From NCBI GenBank assembly GCA_943736015.1, contig OX031058.1, forward strand, positions 14,409,001-14,473,000: DNA of 64,000 bases. Direction: 5' to 3'. The notes under the pieces were generated by a model. The model had not been told where the DNA came from, did not search any database, and worked only from the letters and a program-made list of their open reading frames with translations. Each line of letters starts with the position of its first letter. The stretch's first letter is position 1. The translations under genes were made by a program, and so were the position numbers. Positions 21,835-33,690 of this stretch are shown piece by piece. The DNA comes from Tridacna crocea. Lineage: Eukaryota > Mollusca > Bivalvia > Cardiida > Cardiidae.

Positions 21835-22130
21835 GCGGACTACTTTTCTACGCGACAACCGTTACTTTGAATTTCAAACTACATGTAAAATGAACGTCTA
21901 CTAAATAAAACTTTACTTGGTGCGATTCAATGAGCTATGATCAGCAGTTTAGAGAAACCTGGAGGTAAAACAGATCCGACTTCTCCTCAAACGTATTGAT
22001 AAAAGCTATTTTCTCCATTGCTACTTTATATCCAAAGCGTATTACTACAATCCCACAAATATTGGGGGGAGTGGTGTGTCATATAAGGCAGGTCAAATCT
22101 TCGAAGAATATGACATGCGTAGACAACGGT
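21835..22130 (-). mobile_element. E5 repeat copy
   Basis: It runs from actacttttctacgcgacaa to gaatatgacatgcgtagaca. Related copies are at 33338 and around 46216/50534. On the minus strand it shows the uninterrupted version of the site where the large Mutator-like element inserted. Confidence 0.65.
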
Positions 22131-22354
22131 TAGATATGAAATCGTTATTTTTTTTCGCTAGTCGTTACCATGAAATATCGAATACTATTTCACTGTTATT
22201 TCTCGGTAAACCCCCAGGAATCAAGACAAGAAAAACCCTTCTGATTCGCTAAACCTTTTCATCAGTCAATCAAAATTGTTACTTTTAAATCTAGACAGTT
22301 CTTGACAATAACCGTGATACTTCACTGATGCACTGACAGCTTATTGAACTAGGC

Positions 22355-23300
22355 ATCTAGACACAGCTTCAGATTGGGTTATTGGACGAGGCAACTAAAT
22401 CTAGACACAGCTTCAGATTGCGTTATTGGACGAGGCAACTAAATCTAGACACAGCTTCAGATTGCGTTATTGGACGAGGCAACTACACCTAGTCTTCAGA
22501 TTGCGTTATTGGACGAGGCAACTTAATCTAGACACAGCTTCAGATTGCGTTATTGGACGAGGCAACTACATCTAGACACAGCTTCAGATTGCGTCATTGA
22601 CAAGGCAACTAGATCTAGACACAGCTTCAGATTGCGTCAGTGGACGAGGCAACTACACTTGAAAACAGCTTCAGATTGCGTTATTGGACAAAGCAATTAG
22701 ACCGACACAGCTTCAGATTGGGTTATTGGACAAGGCAACTAAATCTAGACACAGCTTCAGATTGCGTTATTGGACGAGGCAACTACACTTGAAAACAGCT
22801 TCAGATTGCGTTATTGGACAAAGCAATTAGACCGACACAGCTTCAGATGGGGTTATTGGACAAGGCAACTAAATCTAGACACAGCTTCAGATTGGGTTAT
22901 TGGACAAGGCAACTAAATCTAGACACAGCTTCAGATTGCGTTATTGGACGAGGCAACTACACTTGAAAACAGCTTCAGATTGCGTTATTGGACAAAGCAA
23001 TTAGACCGACACAGCTTCAGATGGGGTTATTGGACAAGGCAACTAAATCTAGACACAGCTTCAGATTGGGTTATTGGACGAGGCAACTTAATCTAGGCAC
23101 AGCTTCAGATTGCGTTATTGGACGAGGCAACTACACTAGGACACAGCTTCAGATTGCGCTATTGGACAAAGCAATTAGACCGACACAGCTTCAGATTGCG
23201 TTATCGGACAAGGAAACTAAATCTAGACACAGCTTCAGATTGCGTTATTGGACGAGGCAACTTAATCTAAACACAGCTTCACAGTGCGTTATTGGACAGC
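22355..23300 (+). repeat. 44-bp minisatellite, about 21 units
   Basis: The unit is near ctagacacagcttcagattg followed by cgttattggacgaggcaact. Variants (gacaaagcaattagaccg, cttgaaaacagcttc) recur in a fixed order, giving a higher-order block of about three units near 22700, 22790 and 22960. The 119-codon frame inside is a by-product. Confidence 0.9.
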
Positions 23301-23304
23301 GTAT

Positions 23305-23370
23305 ATTAAGATCAGACAGCACATTCTTGATCTCGAGTAGTCTGTGAGAAATTCTGACAAAGGATATGCT
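23305..23370. mobile_element. PalB fragment
   Basis: cagcgtatattaagatcaga and tcttgatctcgagtag resemble half a PalB palindrome. Confidence 0.35.
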
Positions 23371-23630
23371 TTAAAATGCTTTTTGCATACTGCATTTTCC
23401 CCAACTGAGTGTTAATACCACCTAATTAGCAATACAGCTTGATATTGGATCAAAGCAATTTCCTCGCGTCTAATTAATGGGAGTCATAACCAGTATAATA
23501 TAAGCAACCGAGCTGAAAATAATTAAAAGTGAAACGTTAAGATAGAAGGAAAAACAAATATTCATCAGCTCAGCGAGTTACTTTGTTTTTATTCTATAAA
23601 TCATCACACAAACATAAAAGAAAAAAAAAA

Positions 23631-25226
23631 AACAAGAGGACCATGATGGTCCTATATCGCTCACCTGAGTACCAAGCTGTAAAATCAAACTTATGACCCC
23701 TGGGCAGGGCCAGTTTTGACCCCAGGGGCATCCTAAGAAAAAACTTGGTAGAGGTCCACAAGAAGATGCTACATACCAAATATCAAAACTGCACCACCTA
23801 GTTTCAGAGAAGAAGAATTTTAAAGTTTTCTTTCTTTGTTCCTATGATTCAAACTTGTGAACCCCGGGATGGTACCAGTTTTGACCCCAGGGACATCACA
23901 TGAACAATCTTGGCAGAGGTCTACTAGGAGATGCTACATACCAAATATCAAAGCTGTACGCCTTCTAGTTTCAGAGAAGAAGAATTTTGAAGTTTTCCTC
24001 CTTTGTTCCTATGTTTCAAACTTGTGACCCCCGGGGCGGGGCCAGTTTTGACCCCAGGGGCATCATATGAACAATCTTGGTAGACGTCCACTAGAAGATG
24101 CTACATACCAAATATCAAAGCTCTGCGCCTTCTAGTTTCAGAGAAGAAGAATTTTAAAGTTTTCCTTCTTTGTTACTATCATACAAACTTGTGACCCTCG
24201 GCGTGGGGCCAGTCTTGATCCCAGGGACATCATATGAACAATCTTGGTAAAGGTCTACTAGGAGATGCTACATACCAAATATCAAAGCTCTGCGCCTTCT
24301 AGTTTCAGAGAAGAAGGTTTTTAAAGTTTTCCTTCTTTGTTCCTATCATACAAACTTGTGACTCCCGGGGCGGGGCCAGTTTTGACCCGAGGGACATCAT
24401 ATGAACAATCTTGGTAGAGGTCCACTAGGAAATGCTACATACCAAATATCAAAGCTCTGCGCCTTCTAGTTTCAGAGAAGAAGAATTTTGAAGTTTTCCT
24501 CCTTTGTTCCTATGTTTCAAACTTGTGACCCCCGGGGAGGGGACCAGTTTTGACCCCAGGGGCATCATATGAACAATCTTGGTAGAGGTCTACTAGAAGA
24601 TGCGACATACCAAATATCAAAGCTCTGTGCCTTCTAGTTTCAGAGAAGAAGAATTTTAAAGTTTTCCTTCTTTGTTCCTAAGTTTCAAACTTGTGACCCC
24701 CGGGGCGGGGCCAGTTTTGACCCCAGGGGCATCATATGAACAATCTTGGTAGAGGTCTACTAGGAGATGCTACATACCACATATCAAAGCTCTGCGCCTT
24801 CTAGTTTCAGAGAAGAAGAATTTTAAAGTTTTCCTTCTTTGTTCCTATGTTTCAAACTTGTGACCCCCGGGGCGGGGCCAGTTTTGACCCCAGGGGCATC
24901 ATATGCACAATCTTGGTAGACGTCCACTAGGAGATGTTACATACCAAATATCAAAGCTCTACGCATTCTAGTTTCAGAGAAGAAGATTTTCAAAGATTTT
25001 GCTATTTTTTTCCTTTTGGTTGCCATGGCAACCAGAATTATGGCTGGAATTCAATCTCTTTGGTAGAGCTTCACCCAAGGAACATCCCTGCCAAGTTTAA
25101 TCAAGATTGGCCCAGTGGTTTAGGAGGAGATGTTTAAAGAAATTGTGGACGACGGACGACGCACGACGGACATTGGGCGATCACAAAAGCTCACCATGAG
25201 CACTTCGTGTCCAGGTGAGCTAAAAA
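23631..25226 (+). mobile_element. HA element, type 2, complete
   Basis: It starts aacaagaggaccatgatggt and ends ccaggtgagctaaa. Inside are about eight units of roughly 167 bp (acaatcttgg at 23903, 24069, 24237, 24402, 24572, 24739, 24907). These share tttcagagaagaagaatttt with type 1 but otherwise differ. The final 200 bp (gttgccatggcaac, then gacgacggacgacgcacg) match type 1 closely. Confidence 0.8.
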
Positions 25227-25249
25227 ACGCAGATTAGAAATCTCTCTAC

Positions 25250-25302
25250 CAATAAACTAAACAACAAAATTTTGGACTTGTCCGATATGAAAACATTTGC
25301 CA
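25250..25302. mobile_element. PalA fragment cut by M3
   Basis: ctaaacaacaaaattttgga and aaaacatttgcca are the PalA left end. The M3 element begins where it stops. Confidence 0.5.
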
Positions 25303-25540
25303 CATATGGCTTGCAACATGCGAAAATGGGCATTTGAACATTTGCATCAAGTTTCGTCTAGAATCAGCCTGCGCAATCCACGCAGGCTAATCCGAGACAG
25401 CATTTTACGTCTTTGTCAGTTTTTGTGATACACTAGACATGCACAAAGCAGAAAATTATCTACGTGGATTGCGCAGGCTGATCCTAGACGGCACTTTACG
25501 CAAATGTTCAATGCCAATTTCACCTGATGCAATCCATATG
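25303..25540. mobile_element. M3 MITE
   Basis: It starts catatggcttgcaacatgcg and ends with the complementary tgcaatccatatg. It contains gcctgcgcaatccacgcagg and a second palindrome. Confidence 0.7.
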
Positions 25541-26400
25541 TAGTAAAAGAATAGTTTGTCTTTGAGAGGGCAGCGTTTTCTCTTTTCTAGGCCTAAAAGT
25601 GATTTGAAAAGCCTTCTCCCTTCAGGGACGACGAAACACGGGGTCATTTGATCAAAACTTAAATGGCAAATTTTATGTAAGTACAAGTGAAATATACCCC
25701 ACATGAGCAGGGCATGCCTATTTCACATGTATTACACAAGCAAATAGCATTTCCTGTTTGTTGGTAAATCTTCGTACGTATGCGCTACTCTATTTGATAG
25801 TGCATAAATATCTATAGATCGAAAAAATTGATAGTAATGTTGGGAATTTAATGTTAACGGCCAAAATATGTTTCACAATCATGGTTTTCAGGTACAAACT
25901 TAATTCTATTCGATATATTAAGATGGTTTCTCTCTCTAGCCATCATGCATCCTACTATCAAGAAACGTTACTCGTGACTCCTCCTTATGATCAAAAGGAG
26001 ACCCTAATACACAAACAATCATAACTTTGTCAAGAGTACTCTCCTTTCAACCAAAAAGGTGTTCACTTGCTTAGTAGATTAACTTTCAAGCCAGTATTTG
26101 AATAATATTTATCTTTTTCTCTAAAATTATTAATTCCATACAATAGCTTCCTCAACAAATACCAATTCAGCGTTCTCAACGCTTTGATTGTAGGTAAGCA
26201 TCAAGCCTCAAAACAAGATTCACTGAACTGCGTAACTTTAAGATGTGAGTATATATTTTATCAACTTATGTCAGTTCATATCTTTGGATAAAATAGCCAA
26301 GTACACATAATATATGAGTATTTTCAATGAAAAAACACATAAATCTAAGTAGTTCAGTGAGCTGAACTGAAAATCTAAAAAAAAAACATTCCACATTCCA
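25541..26400. other. Stretch without recognised gene
   Basis: No long frame, no splice-flanked exon and no repeat I recognise. Confidence 0.4.
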
Positions 26401-26406
26401 TAGCAA

Positions 26407-26470
26407 ATAAAGCGTAGATCCAAGATCAGACTCCACTCAAATCAGACATAATAATTTGTCACTTAATTAA
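26407..26470. mobile_element. PalB fragment ending at a PalA TTAA
   Basis: gcgtagatccaagatcagac is one PalB arm. It runs to the TTAA at 26467. Confidence 0.4.
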
Positions 26471-26690
26471 CTCATTAACAAACGGCAATATTTTAGGGTT
26501 GTCCAAATCGAAAGCATATGCAGACGACAAAAAAGTGACTGAAAATTTGAAATTTGTTTCGTGAAGGGTAGAAAACACTGTGGACAAGGAGAAAATACTA
26601 GTCTCCAGCATTTTCTCCTTTTCCCACAATGTCTTCTATAAGCTTCTTTCTCGGGGACTTCAAAAGTAGGGATTGTGTAGTAATGGGTTG
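26467..26690. mobile_element. PalA element, complete
   Basis: TTAA is at the left; the right end is mutated to gggttga. The palindrome has scattered changes (aatactagtctccagc). Confidence 0.8.
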
Positions 26691-26965
26691 AGCAATTGCC
26701 GCAATACTGGGGTCGGTCGGATTTCAAGGCTTTTGACAATGTTTATACTAATAGTTTCATATAAAATATAAACAAATAATAAGAAAAAAAGTATAAAACT
26801 AGGGAAAAACGCTGAAGTTTTGCAAACGGTGTGATGTGCTTGCATTGGATCTCCTAATAACAACAAAAACAACAATTGAAACAACAACAACAACAACTGA
26901 AACGACGAAAGCTGATTAAAAAGAAAAGAAACATCGTGACAAAGTACCGCATCATATATATACAT

Positions 26966-27060
26966 AAACAAATGGGATCATGATGGTCCCGAAATTACCT
27001 AACATGTCATTTGATTCCCGGGGGCCGGGCATTTTTTACCCAAGGAGTAAAGTAGGGATC
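26966..27060. mobile_element. HA-related fragment
   Basis: aaatgggatcatgatggtcc is an HA-like hairpin start, followed by gattcccgggggccgggc. The remainder is missing. Confidence 0.4.
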
Positions 27061-27071
27061 CACTAAGTGAT

Positions 27072-27240
27072 ATATAGAGTTTATTTCATCAGCTTGTGGT
27101 TAATACGTGGAAATATTTGCCGGAGAAGGGAAGGGTGTGCGAAAATAACGAGTGCCGTAAGGCACGAGTTATTTTCGCGGAATTTTCCCTTTTGAGGCAA
27201 ATATTTCCCCCTATCAACCACAAGCTGATGAAATAAATTA
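27072..27240. mobile_element. Foldback element
   Basis: The outer arms are tttatttcatcagcttgtgg and their complement at 27215-27240. At the centre is a tight hairpin (gaaaataacgagtgccgtaa then ggcacgagttattttcg). The whole 165-bp unit can fold on itself. Confidence 0.75.
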
Positions 27241-27679
27241 TATATTTCCTCTGATTATTTCGTCAACGAATGCCACTTTTAAAACTATTTTTAGCAAAGT
27301 AGAACAAAACAAGCATTCTGGTAGTATTGCATCTGATAGTAAAGCAATACTGAGTCCCCTACCAGCCGTATATATATTGCTGGCAGGTATAGTTTGTGAA
27401 TTTCTGTGGAGGAGAAAGAACGTATTTGATCAATTTTCAGAAAATTTATAACTTAAGCATAATGTCTGTCTTTGTATGCAATGCTTTAACGAAATCCAGA
27501 TATATGAGCATTTTTCTCGTTAAAGTAAGTTCATTGAAGAAATTATACAAAGACAATATGTGTTTGTGAAACACAATTGTCCTTGTAAAAGCAAATTTTC
27601 AGAAATATGACTTTGAACTTGTGAGATGACCTTGACCTTACCATCGACAGGTGTGTATCAATGAGAGATACTAGCTTAA

Positions 27680-28010
27680 ACTAGAGCTGTCACTGAATGT
27701 GACTTAATATCCCACCAGCGCTTTGACAGAAAAAAGTGTCAAGTTCAAGGGAAGATAATTCCTCAACCAGGGGGAGTTGACACTTGAAAATTGCGTCTTT
27801 CAAATCTTATATATGGTAGTATATGGTCAATATAATGTGCAAAGTTTCAATACAGTTGAAGGAAAACTGTGGGAGGAGTTCGCGACACAAAATTGCTAGT
27901 ATTTTGTACACAGACAGACACAGGGACGGACACAGACAGACGGACGGACAGACAGGCTGATTCCAGTAAACCCCCGAAAACATTCATTTTGCGGGGTTAT
28001 AATGAAGTGA
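27680..28010. mobile_element. Repeat with gacggacg run (HA-like)
   Basis: It starts actagagctgtcactgaatg and ends in a gacagacggacggacagac run, then aaacattcattttgcggggt. Confidence 0.5.
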
Positions 28011-28011
28011 A

Positions 28012-28600
28012 TATGTACAAGGGTTTATAAAAAGTGTGGAACTGTTTTATCAATGAAAATTTCTAAGTCCAAGGCCCGTAAATCCCTGAAAAAGCAGTGG
28101 AGCGGAACAAAGCTGTAAGTCTTGGTGGTTGACTTACACACCAAAATTACACACCAGGGTTTCGAAAAAAAGTGTGGAAAAGTGTTTTATCAGTGAAAAT
28201 TTCAAAGTCCAAGGCCCGTAAATCTGTGAAAAATCAGTGGAGTGGAACGAAAATCGAACTCGATGTGTAAGTGATAGCGGTTGACCTACAGAACAAAAAT
28301 CAGGTCAATATCCACCATCGTTTAATAAAAAAAAGTCCGGAAATCTGTTTTTTTTTTCCGTGAAAATTTCTAGGTCCAAGGCCCATAATTTCATTAAAAA
28401 TCACTAGACCGGAACGAAACTCGAACATGATCTGTAAGTCATGGCGGTTGACTTACTCACCAAAAATCAGTTCAATATCTGCCAGCGTTTAGAAAAAAAA
28501 GTCCGGAAAACTGATTTGCCGGACTGACGGACGGACAAACAGACGGACGGAATGCAAACCTAAAGTCTCCTCCGGCTTCGCCGGTAGGGAACTAAAAAGT
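28012..28600. mobile_element. HA-like element with about 150-bp units
   Basis: Four units contain caaggcccgtaaat-type words and ggttgacttac. It ends in gacggacggacaaacagacg and a closing hairpin ctccggcttcgccgg. Confidence 0.65.
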
Positions 28601-28786
28601 AGTTCCAGATTTTCGGCAGGAGGAAAATATTCACTGTGACGGGGAAATAATTCCCCCAGTATAAATTACGGCATTTCTTTACCCATAACATTTCTGAAAA
28701 GTAGACACATGAAGTATACTACTCAAACTTTGATAGGGATCACTTACATATTTCTGTATGGGTTTATAAGTAATAACAATTTTGCA

Positions 28787-30605
28787 TAAACTCTTTACCA
28801 TACTGTAAAACTCTAGATTTGTCCAAGTTGAAAGCATTTGCTAAACAAGAGGGCCAAGATGGTCCTGGATCGCTCACCTGAATTTTTGAGAGGACCATAG
28901 CCTTTTTTTTTTTTTGAAGGAATCGAAACACTGGAAACAAAATCATTATTTTGCCAAGCAATTTTTAAAAGGTCACCTGTAAAAGTCCTTTCAAAATCTG
29001 ACCAGCAGTTTCAGAAAAGAATTTTTAGGAGTTTCTTAATTTCCGTACAGTGCAAGTAGCCCCCATTCACCAGAGCCATGTTTCTTGACCTATCAAAATT
29101 TCGACAACACATTTTGAAAAAGGTCATTCAAGGAATATTTCCATGAAATAATTTTCAAATCTGACCAGCCGTTTCAGAAAAGAAGAATTTTCAAGAAATT
29201 CTTCATTTCCATATAGTGCAAGAAGCCCCCATTCACCAGAGCAATGTTTCTTTACGAATCAAACTTTCACGAACAAGTTTTGAAAAGGGTAACCCAAGGA
29301 ATATCTCTGTTAAAATTTTCCAAAATCTGACCAGCCGTTTCAGAGAAGAAGAATTTTTAAGAATTTCTTCATTGCCCTATAGTGCAAGTAGCCCCCATTC
29401 ACCAGAGCCATGTTTCTTGACGAATCAAAATTTCACGGACACCTTTTGAAAAGGGTCACCCAAGGAACATCTCCGTGAAATTATTTCAAAATCTGACCAG
29501 CCGTTTCAGAGAAGAAGAATTTGTAAGAATTTCTTAATTTCTGTATAGTGCAAGAAGCCCCCATTCACCAGAGCCATGTTTCTTGACGGATCAAAATTTC
29601 ACGAACAAGTTTTGAAAAAGGTCATCCAAAGAACATCTCTGTGAAATTATTTCAAAATCTGACCAGCCGCTACAGAGAAGAAGAATTTTTAAGAATTTCT
29701 TAATTTCTGTATAGTGCAAGAAGCCCCCATTCACCAGAGCCATGTTTCTTGACGGATCAAATTTCGCGAACAATTTTTGAAAAGGGTCACCCAAGGAACA
29801 TCTCTGTGAATTTATTTTAAAATCTGGCCAGCTGTTTCAGAGAAGAAGAATTTTTAAGAATTCCTTCCTTTCTGTATAGTGCAAGAAGCCCCCATTCACC
29901 AGAGCCATGTTTCTCGATGGATCAAAATTTCGCGGACAAATTTTGAAAAGGGTCATCCAAGGAATATCTCTGTGAAATTATATCAAAATCTGACCAGCCA
30001 TTTCAGAGAAGAAGAATTTTTAAGAATTCCTTTATTTCTGTATAGTGCAAGAAACCCCATTCATTAGAGCCATGTTTCTTGACGGATCAAAATTTCACGA
30101 ACAATTTTTGAAAAGGGTCACCCAAGGAACATCTCTGTGAAATTATTTTAAAATCTGGCCAGCGGTTTCAGAGGAGAAGATTTTTGAAGAATTTCCTAAA
30201 CAATTCCATTTCGTTGCCATGGCAACCGGAGTTTTTGACGGAATCAAATTCTGTGAACAATTTTTAAAGAGCACCTCCCAAGGAACATTCCAGCCAAGTT
30301 TGGTCCAAATTGGCCCAGCGGTTTAGGAGGAGTTGATGTTTAAAGAATTGTTGACGACGCACGACGGACGACGCACGACGGACGACGGACACCGGGTGAC
30401 CCTAAAAGCTCCCCTTGAGCACGTTGTGCTCAGGTGAGCTAAAAATTAATGCAACGTGCACTATGCTGTCTGTAATAGGGTAGAAAACATTGTTGAAAAA
30501 GGAGAAAATGCTGGTATCCAGCATTTTCTCCTTTTCCAACAATGTTTTCCAAGGGCTTTTTTCTCAGTGTCTTTAACAGTCGGCATTGTGATGTAAAGGC
30601 TTAAA
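28787..30605. mobile_element. PalA copy split by an HA element
   Basis: The left end (ctctttaccatactgtaaaa, aaagcatttg) stops at 28841. The rest (gtagaaaacattgttg onward, palindrome, aaaggcttaa) resumes after the HA element at about 30455-30605. Both palindrome arms carry the same G-to-T change (cattgttg / caacaatg). Confidence 0.75.
28842..30442 (+). mobile_element. HA element, type 1, complete
   Basis: It has the same ends, the same ~166-bp units and the same gacgacggacg tail as 19391-21020. It lies inside a PalA copy, so it inserted later than that copy. Confidence 0.82.
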
Positions 30606-30769
30606 GATCCATATTCACCGTCATTTATTGCGCAGTGTGGCAATGTAACTTATTGTAAAACCATACATGATACATGCCACATATATATTTAGAATCTTTT
30701 AGGGTGATACCTAGCAAATTTTGAGTAGTATATAATATACCTTTTTATCAAGATTTAAATGATTTGACC

Positions 30770-30985
30770 TGCAACACACGAAAAGGGGCATTCGGGCATT
30801 TGCATAAATTTTCGTTTCAGATCAGCCTGCGCGGATCCGAAACATCACTTTCCATTTTTACGTAATTTTCTGTTTTACACAAGTCTACTGTATGACTAAA
30901 TCTTATGTAGCTGTAAAGTGCCGTCTCGGATAAGCAGGCTGACCCAAGACGGCACTTTACGCAAATGTCCGAATGCCCCTTAAAG
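30770..30985. mobile_element. M3 MITE
   Basis: Left aaaaggggcattcgggcatt; right gcaaatgtccgaatgcccct. The interior is shorter than the copy at 8161. Confidence 0.7.
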
Positions 30986-31175
30986 GGGTGGATCCAGGAT
31001 TTTTTCAAGGGGGGTTCAACTCAGTCAATCTCAGATATGCAGACACGGACCCAAAGCACAAATCAGTCGCCAATGAGTTGGAAGTCCATCAGAAAAAAAA
31101 AAATCCGGAAATTTAGGGGGGTTCGTCCGAACCCCCCGAATTCTCCTGGATCCGCCAGTGCCTTTACGCGTGTTG
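30986..31175. repeat. Inverted-repeat patch
   Basis: ggtggatccaggattttttc and ggggggttcgtccgaacccc with its complement gaattctcctggatccgcca suggest another small foldback repeat next to M3. Confidence 0.45.
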
Positions 31176-31384
31176 TAACCCCATGTGTATAACACACTTG
31201 GTGTCGTATTTAGCAACCTCTCTTCTTTGCATTATAACTTCCATGTTGGGATTTACAGATTTTTTTAAATTAATCGGATAAACTGTTTGCTTAACACAAA
31301 TGAGCGATTGGGTTCCTTTGCAATGGTGAAAATTCGAGAAAAAAAATTACACTGGACATCAGGGTCTGTATTTACCATCTATTT

Positions 31385-31596
31385 TTAACCCTTAGGCTGC
31401 TAAGCACGACTCTATGAACTTTTGCAGATAGTTTAGATCAAGATCAAACTGCAGAGAACGTGCAGTCTGATCTTTGATCCCACTCTATCCGATAAGAAAA
31501 TATCTATCTCCAAAATTACCGTTGAAAGAGCAAATTTTTGGTTTTATTTTTTTTTTAATGTTTCGTTTTCATTTACTTATCAGAATAAGAGTTTAA
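31385..31596 (+). mobile_element. PalB element, complete
   Basis: TTAA lies at 31385-31388 and 31593-31596. It is the best-preserved PalB copy: left end cccttaggctgctaagcacg, central palindrome, right end ttatcagaataagagtttaa. Its right TTAA is the left TTAA of PalA. Confidence 0.85.
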
Positions 31597-31820
31597 CCCA
31601 TTACCACACAATCTCTACCTCTGACGCCCCTGAGAAAGAAGCCTTTAGAAAACATTGTGGGAAAAGGAGAAAATGCTGGTAAGCAGCATTTTCTCCTTTT
31701 GCCACAATGATTTCTACCCTTCACAAAACGCATTTCTAATTTCAGTCACTTTTATTTTGTCGTCTGCAAATGCTTTCAATTTGGACAAACCTAAAATTTT
31801 GTCGTTTGGTAATGAGTTAA
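31593..31820. mobile_element. PalA element, complete
   Basis: TTAA lies at 31593-31596 (shared with PalB) and 31817-31820. Confidence 0.88.
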
Positions 31821-32067
31821 GAATGTTCACATTCTTATTTTAAAGAATTTTCTAAATTTAAAAGTAACACACCGTCTGATCTGCTAAACCATCTGGTTGA
31901 GCCAATCAGAAGTAGCGTTTCTTTCAGATTTGAAAATATAAGATTAAGTCTAAGACCGTTCTTGAAAATGGTTGGTGAATACGAACCCGTGACCTCGGGA
32001 TAAGGCCATTTCTACCCTGGTTCAATAAAAGGAACATTTGCCAAAGCCAATCGTTGACCCAAGTGCA

Positions 32068-32369
32068 TCAACCCTTACGCTGATGAACGCGATCCTATGA
32101 ACTTTTGCAGAGAGTTAAGATTAAGATCAGACTGAACAGAACCTGCATTCTGATCTTGGATCAGGAATGTCCCATAAGGAGATATTTTTACTCCACACTG
32201 AATAATTTTTTAAACAGCAACGTTTGGGTTTTAACTGTCGGTTTCAATGTTACATTATCGGCGTTTTACTTCAAAAACCTCGTAACTACAGCTTGAAACA
32301 AGCTGTAGTTATGATGTTTTTGAAGTAAAGCGACGATATCATTAAATTAATTAGCAAGTTACGGGTTAA
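32068..32369 (+). mobile_element. PalB element carrying a nested foldback
   Basis: Left end tcaacccttacgctgatgaa; palindrome gattaagatcagactgaac and partner; right end gcaagttacgggttaa. An extra 86-bp hairpin lies at 32255-32340. Confidence 0.75.
32255..32340. mobile_element. Small foldback nested in PalB
   Basis: The arms gttttacttcaaaaac and ctacagcttg pair with caagctgtag and gtttttgaagtaaag around a 3-nt turn. Other PalB copies lack it. Confidence 0.75.
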
Positions 32370-32861
32370 GGTAAAGGAAAACTCGGTGCTCAGGGTTCCA
32401 TTACTTGATACTTATGATACTTTTAGTATAAAATTCTTAAGCTATATAGAACGATTATATGGTTTAGGCTACGGTGTACTCGTATATCATGCTTGGGTAC
32501 AATACTGAGTTCTATTGGATGAGTACACTACAAAACCAGTCTATGTTTGAAATGGGCGAGAGGACAGCCGAGTCCAAAATATAGACTGGTTCTGCAGTGT
32601 GCGAGTAAATTCTAATCAGTTTTATAATATATTGCATATTCCTGTAAAAAGAGTATAGACAGAAGGGCATTATTATAAAAAATAAGGAAAAGTAGGTCCC
32701 GCTTGAAAGTTTGTTATGAAGTAGGAATTTCTATAATTGAAGAAACTTTGAAATAAATTTGATAAATTGGACGTTTGATTGATGCGATATGATTGAAAGA
32801 ATCGTAACAATCAATTGCATTTTCATTATTTTCCTGATGTTTATAAACATCTTAGAAGTAA
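32370..32861. other. Stretch without recognised gene
   Basis: Contains an inverted pair around 32475-32600 (gtacaatactgagttctatt / accagtctatgtttg and ccaaaatatagactggttct). Nothing coding seen. Confidence 0.4.
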
Positions 32862-33090
32862 TTAACCCATTACCACACAATCCCTACTTTTGACGCCCCT
32901 GAGAAAGAAGCCTTTAGAAAACACTGTAGGATAAGGAGAAAATGCTGGTAACCAGCATTTTCTCCTTTTCCCACAGTGTTTTCTACCCTTCCCAGAACAA
33001 ATTTTAATTTTTCAGTCACTTTTATTTTGTCGTCTGCAAATGCTTTCAATTTGAACCAGTCTAAAATTTTGTCATGTGGTAAAGAGTTAA
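32862..33090. mobile_element. PalA element, complete, covarying palindrome
   Basis: TTAA lies at 32862-32865 and 33087-33090. Both arms carry the T-to-C change (cactgt / acagtg). Confidence 0.88.
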
Positions 33091-33171
33091 GTACGGTTTA
33101 TAAAATATCTTTGTTTAACTATAGTAAAGGAGCGTGTAAGCAGGAGTCATTGCCGAGACGGACAATATCTC

Positions 33172-33266
33172 AGCTGGTAACCAGCATTTTCTTGTTTTAT
33201 CACAATGTTTTCAAAAGCTTTCTTTCTCTGATTTGTAAAATTTTAAATTGTGTGGTAAGAGTTAAA
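33172..33266. mobile_element. PalA fragment
   Basis: It begins at the palindrome centre (agctggtaaccagcattttc) and keeps one arm and the right end (gtgtggtaagagttaa). Confidence 0.6.
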
Positions 33267-33337
33267 ATACGAGATTTGAAAATGGACTTACTGGATGTTT
33301 TCTATTTTCATTTCATTCGGTCCTAAAGGTCTTCGGC

Positions 33338-33690
33338 CATTATCTCTCGCTAGATGGCATCCTTCAAATACACATCTTTCTCGTTTGGGCATTCTGGGTA
33401 CAGAACCAGACTACTTTTCTATGCGACAACCGTCCTTTGACTTTCAAACTAAAATAAACATTTAACTAAAAAATCGCTACAATGTGTGAATTATTCAGCT
33501 ACGATCAGCCTGCATGTAACATATGCACTGGCAATTTATCAAAAAAGCCCCCACTGGCTTGAATTATAGCTTCAGTGTAACCCTACCTTTCCCCAGGTAT
33601 ACGGGGATGGGTGATGCGTCATAGCATACAGATCGAATCTTCGAAGAATATGACATGCGCAGACAACGGTTTCTTGGCCAAAGCTATCAC
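33338..33690 (-). mobile_element. E5 repeat, longest copy
   Basis: cattatctctcgctagatgg, then gaccagactacttttctatg, through to gaatatgacatgcgcagaca. The order agrees with the pieces at 46216-46279 and 50534-50836 on the other strand. Confidence 0.6.

Noticed and set aside
22355-23300. CRISPR-like array
   Set aside because: Units are contiguous, without unique spacers, in a eukaryotic context.
22988-23347. 119-codon frame
   Set aside because: It lies within the 44-bp minisatellite; the unit is not a multiple of three, so no protein repeat is maintained.
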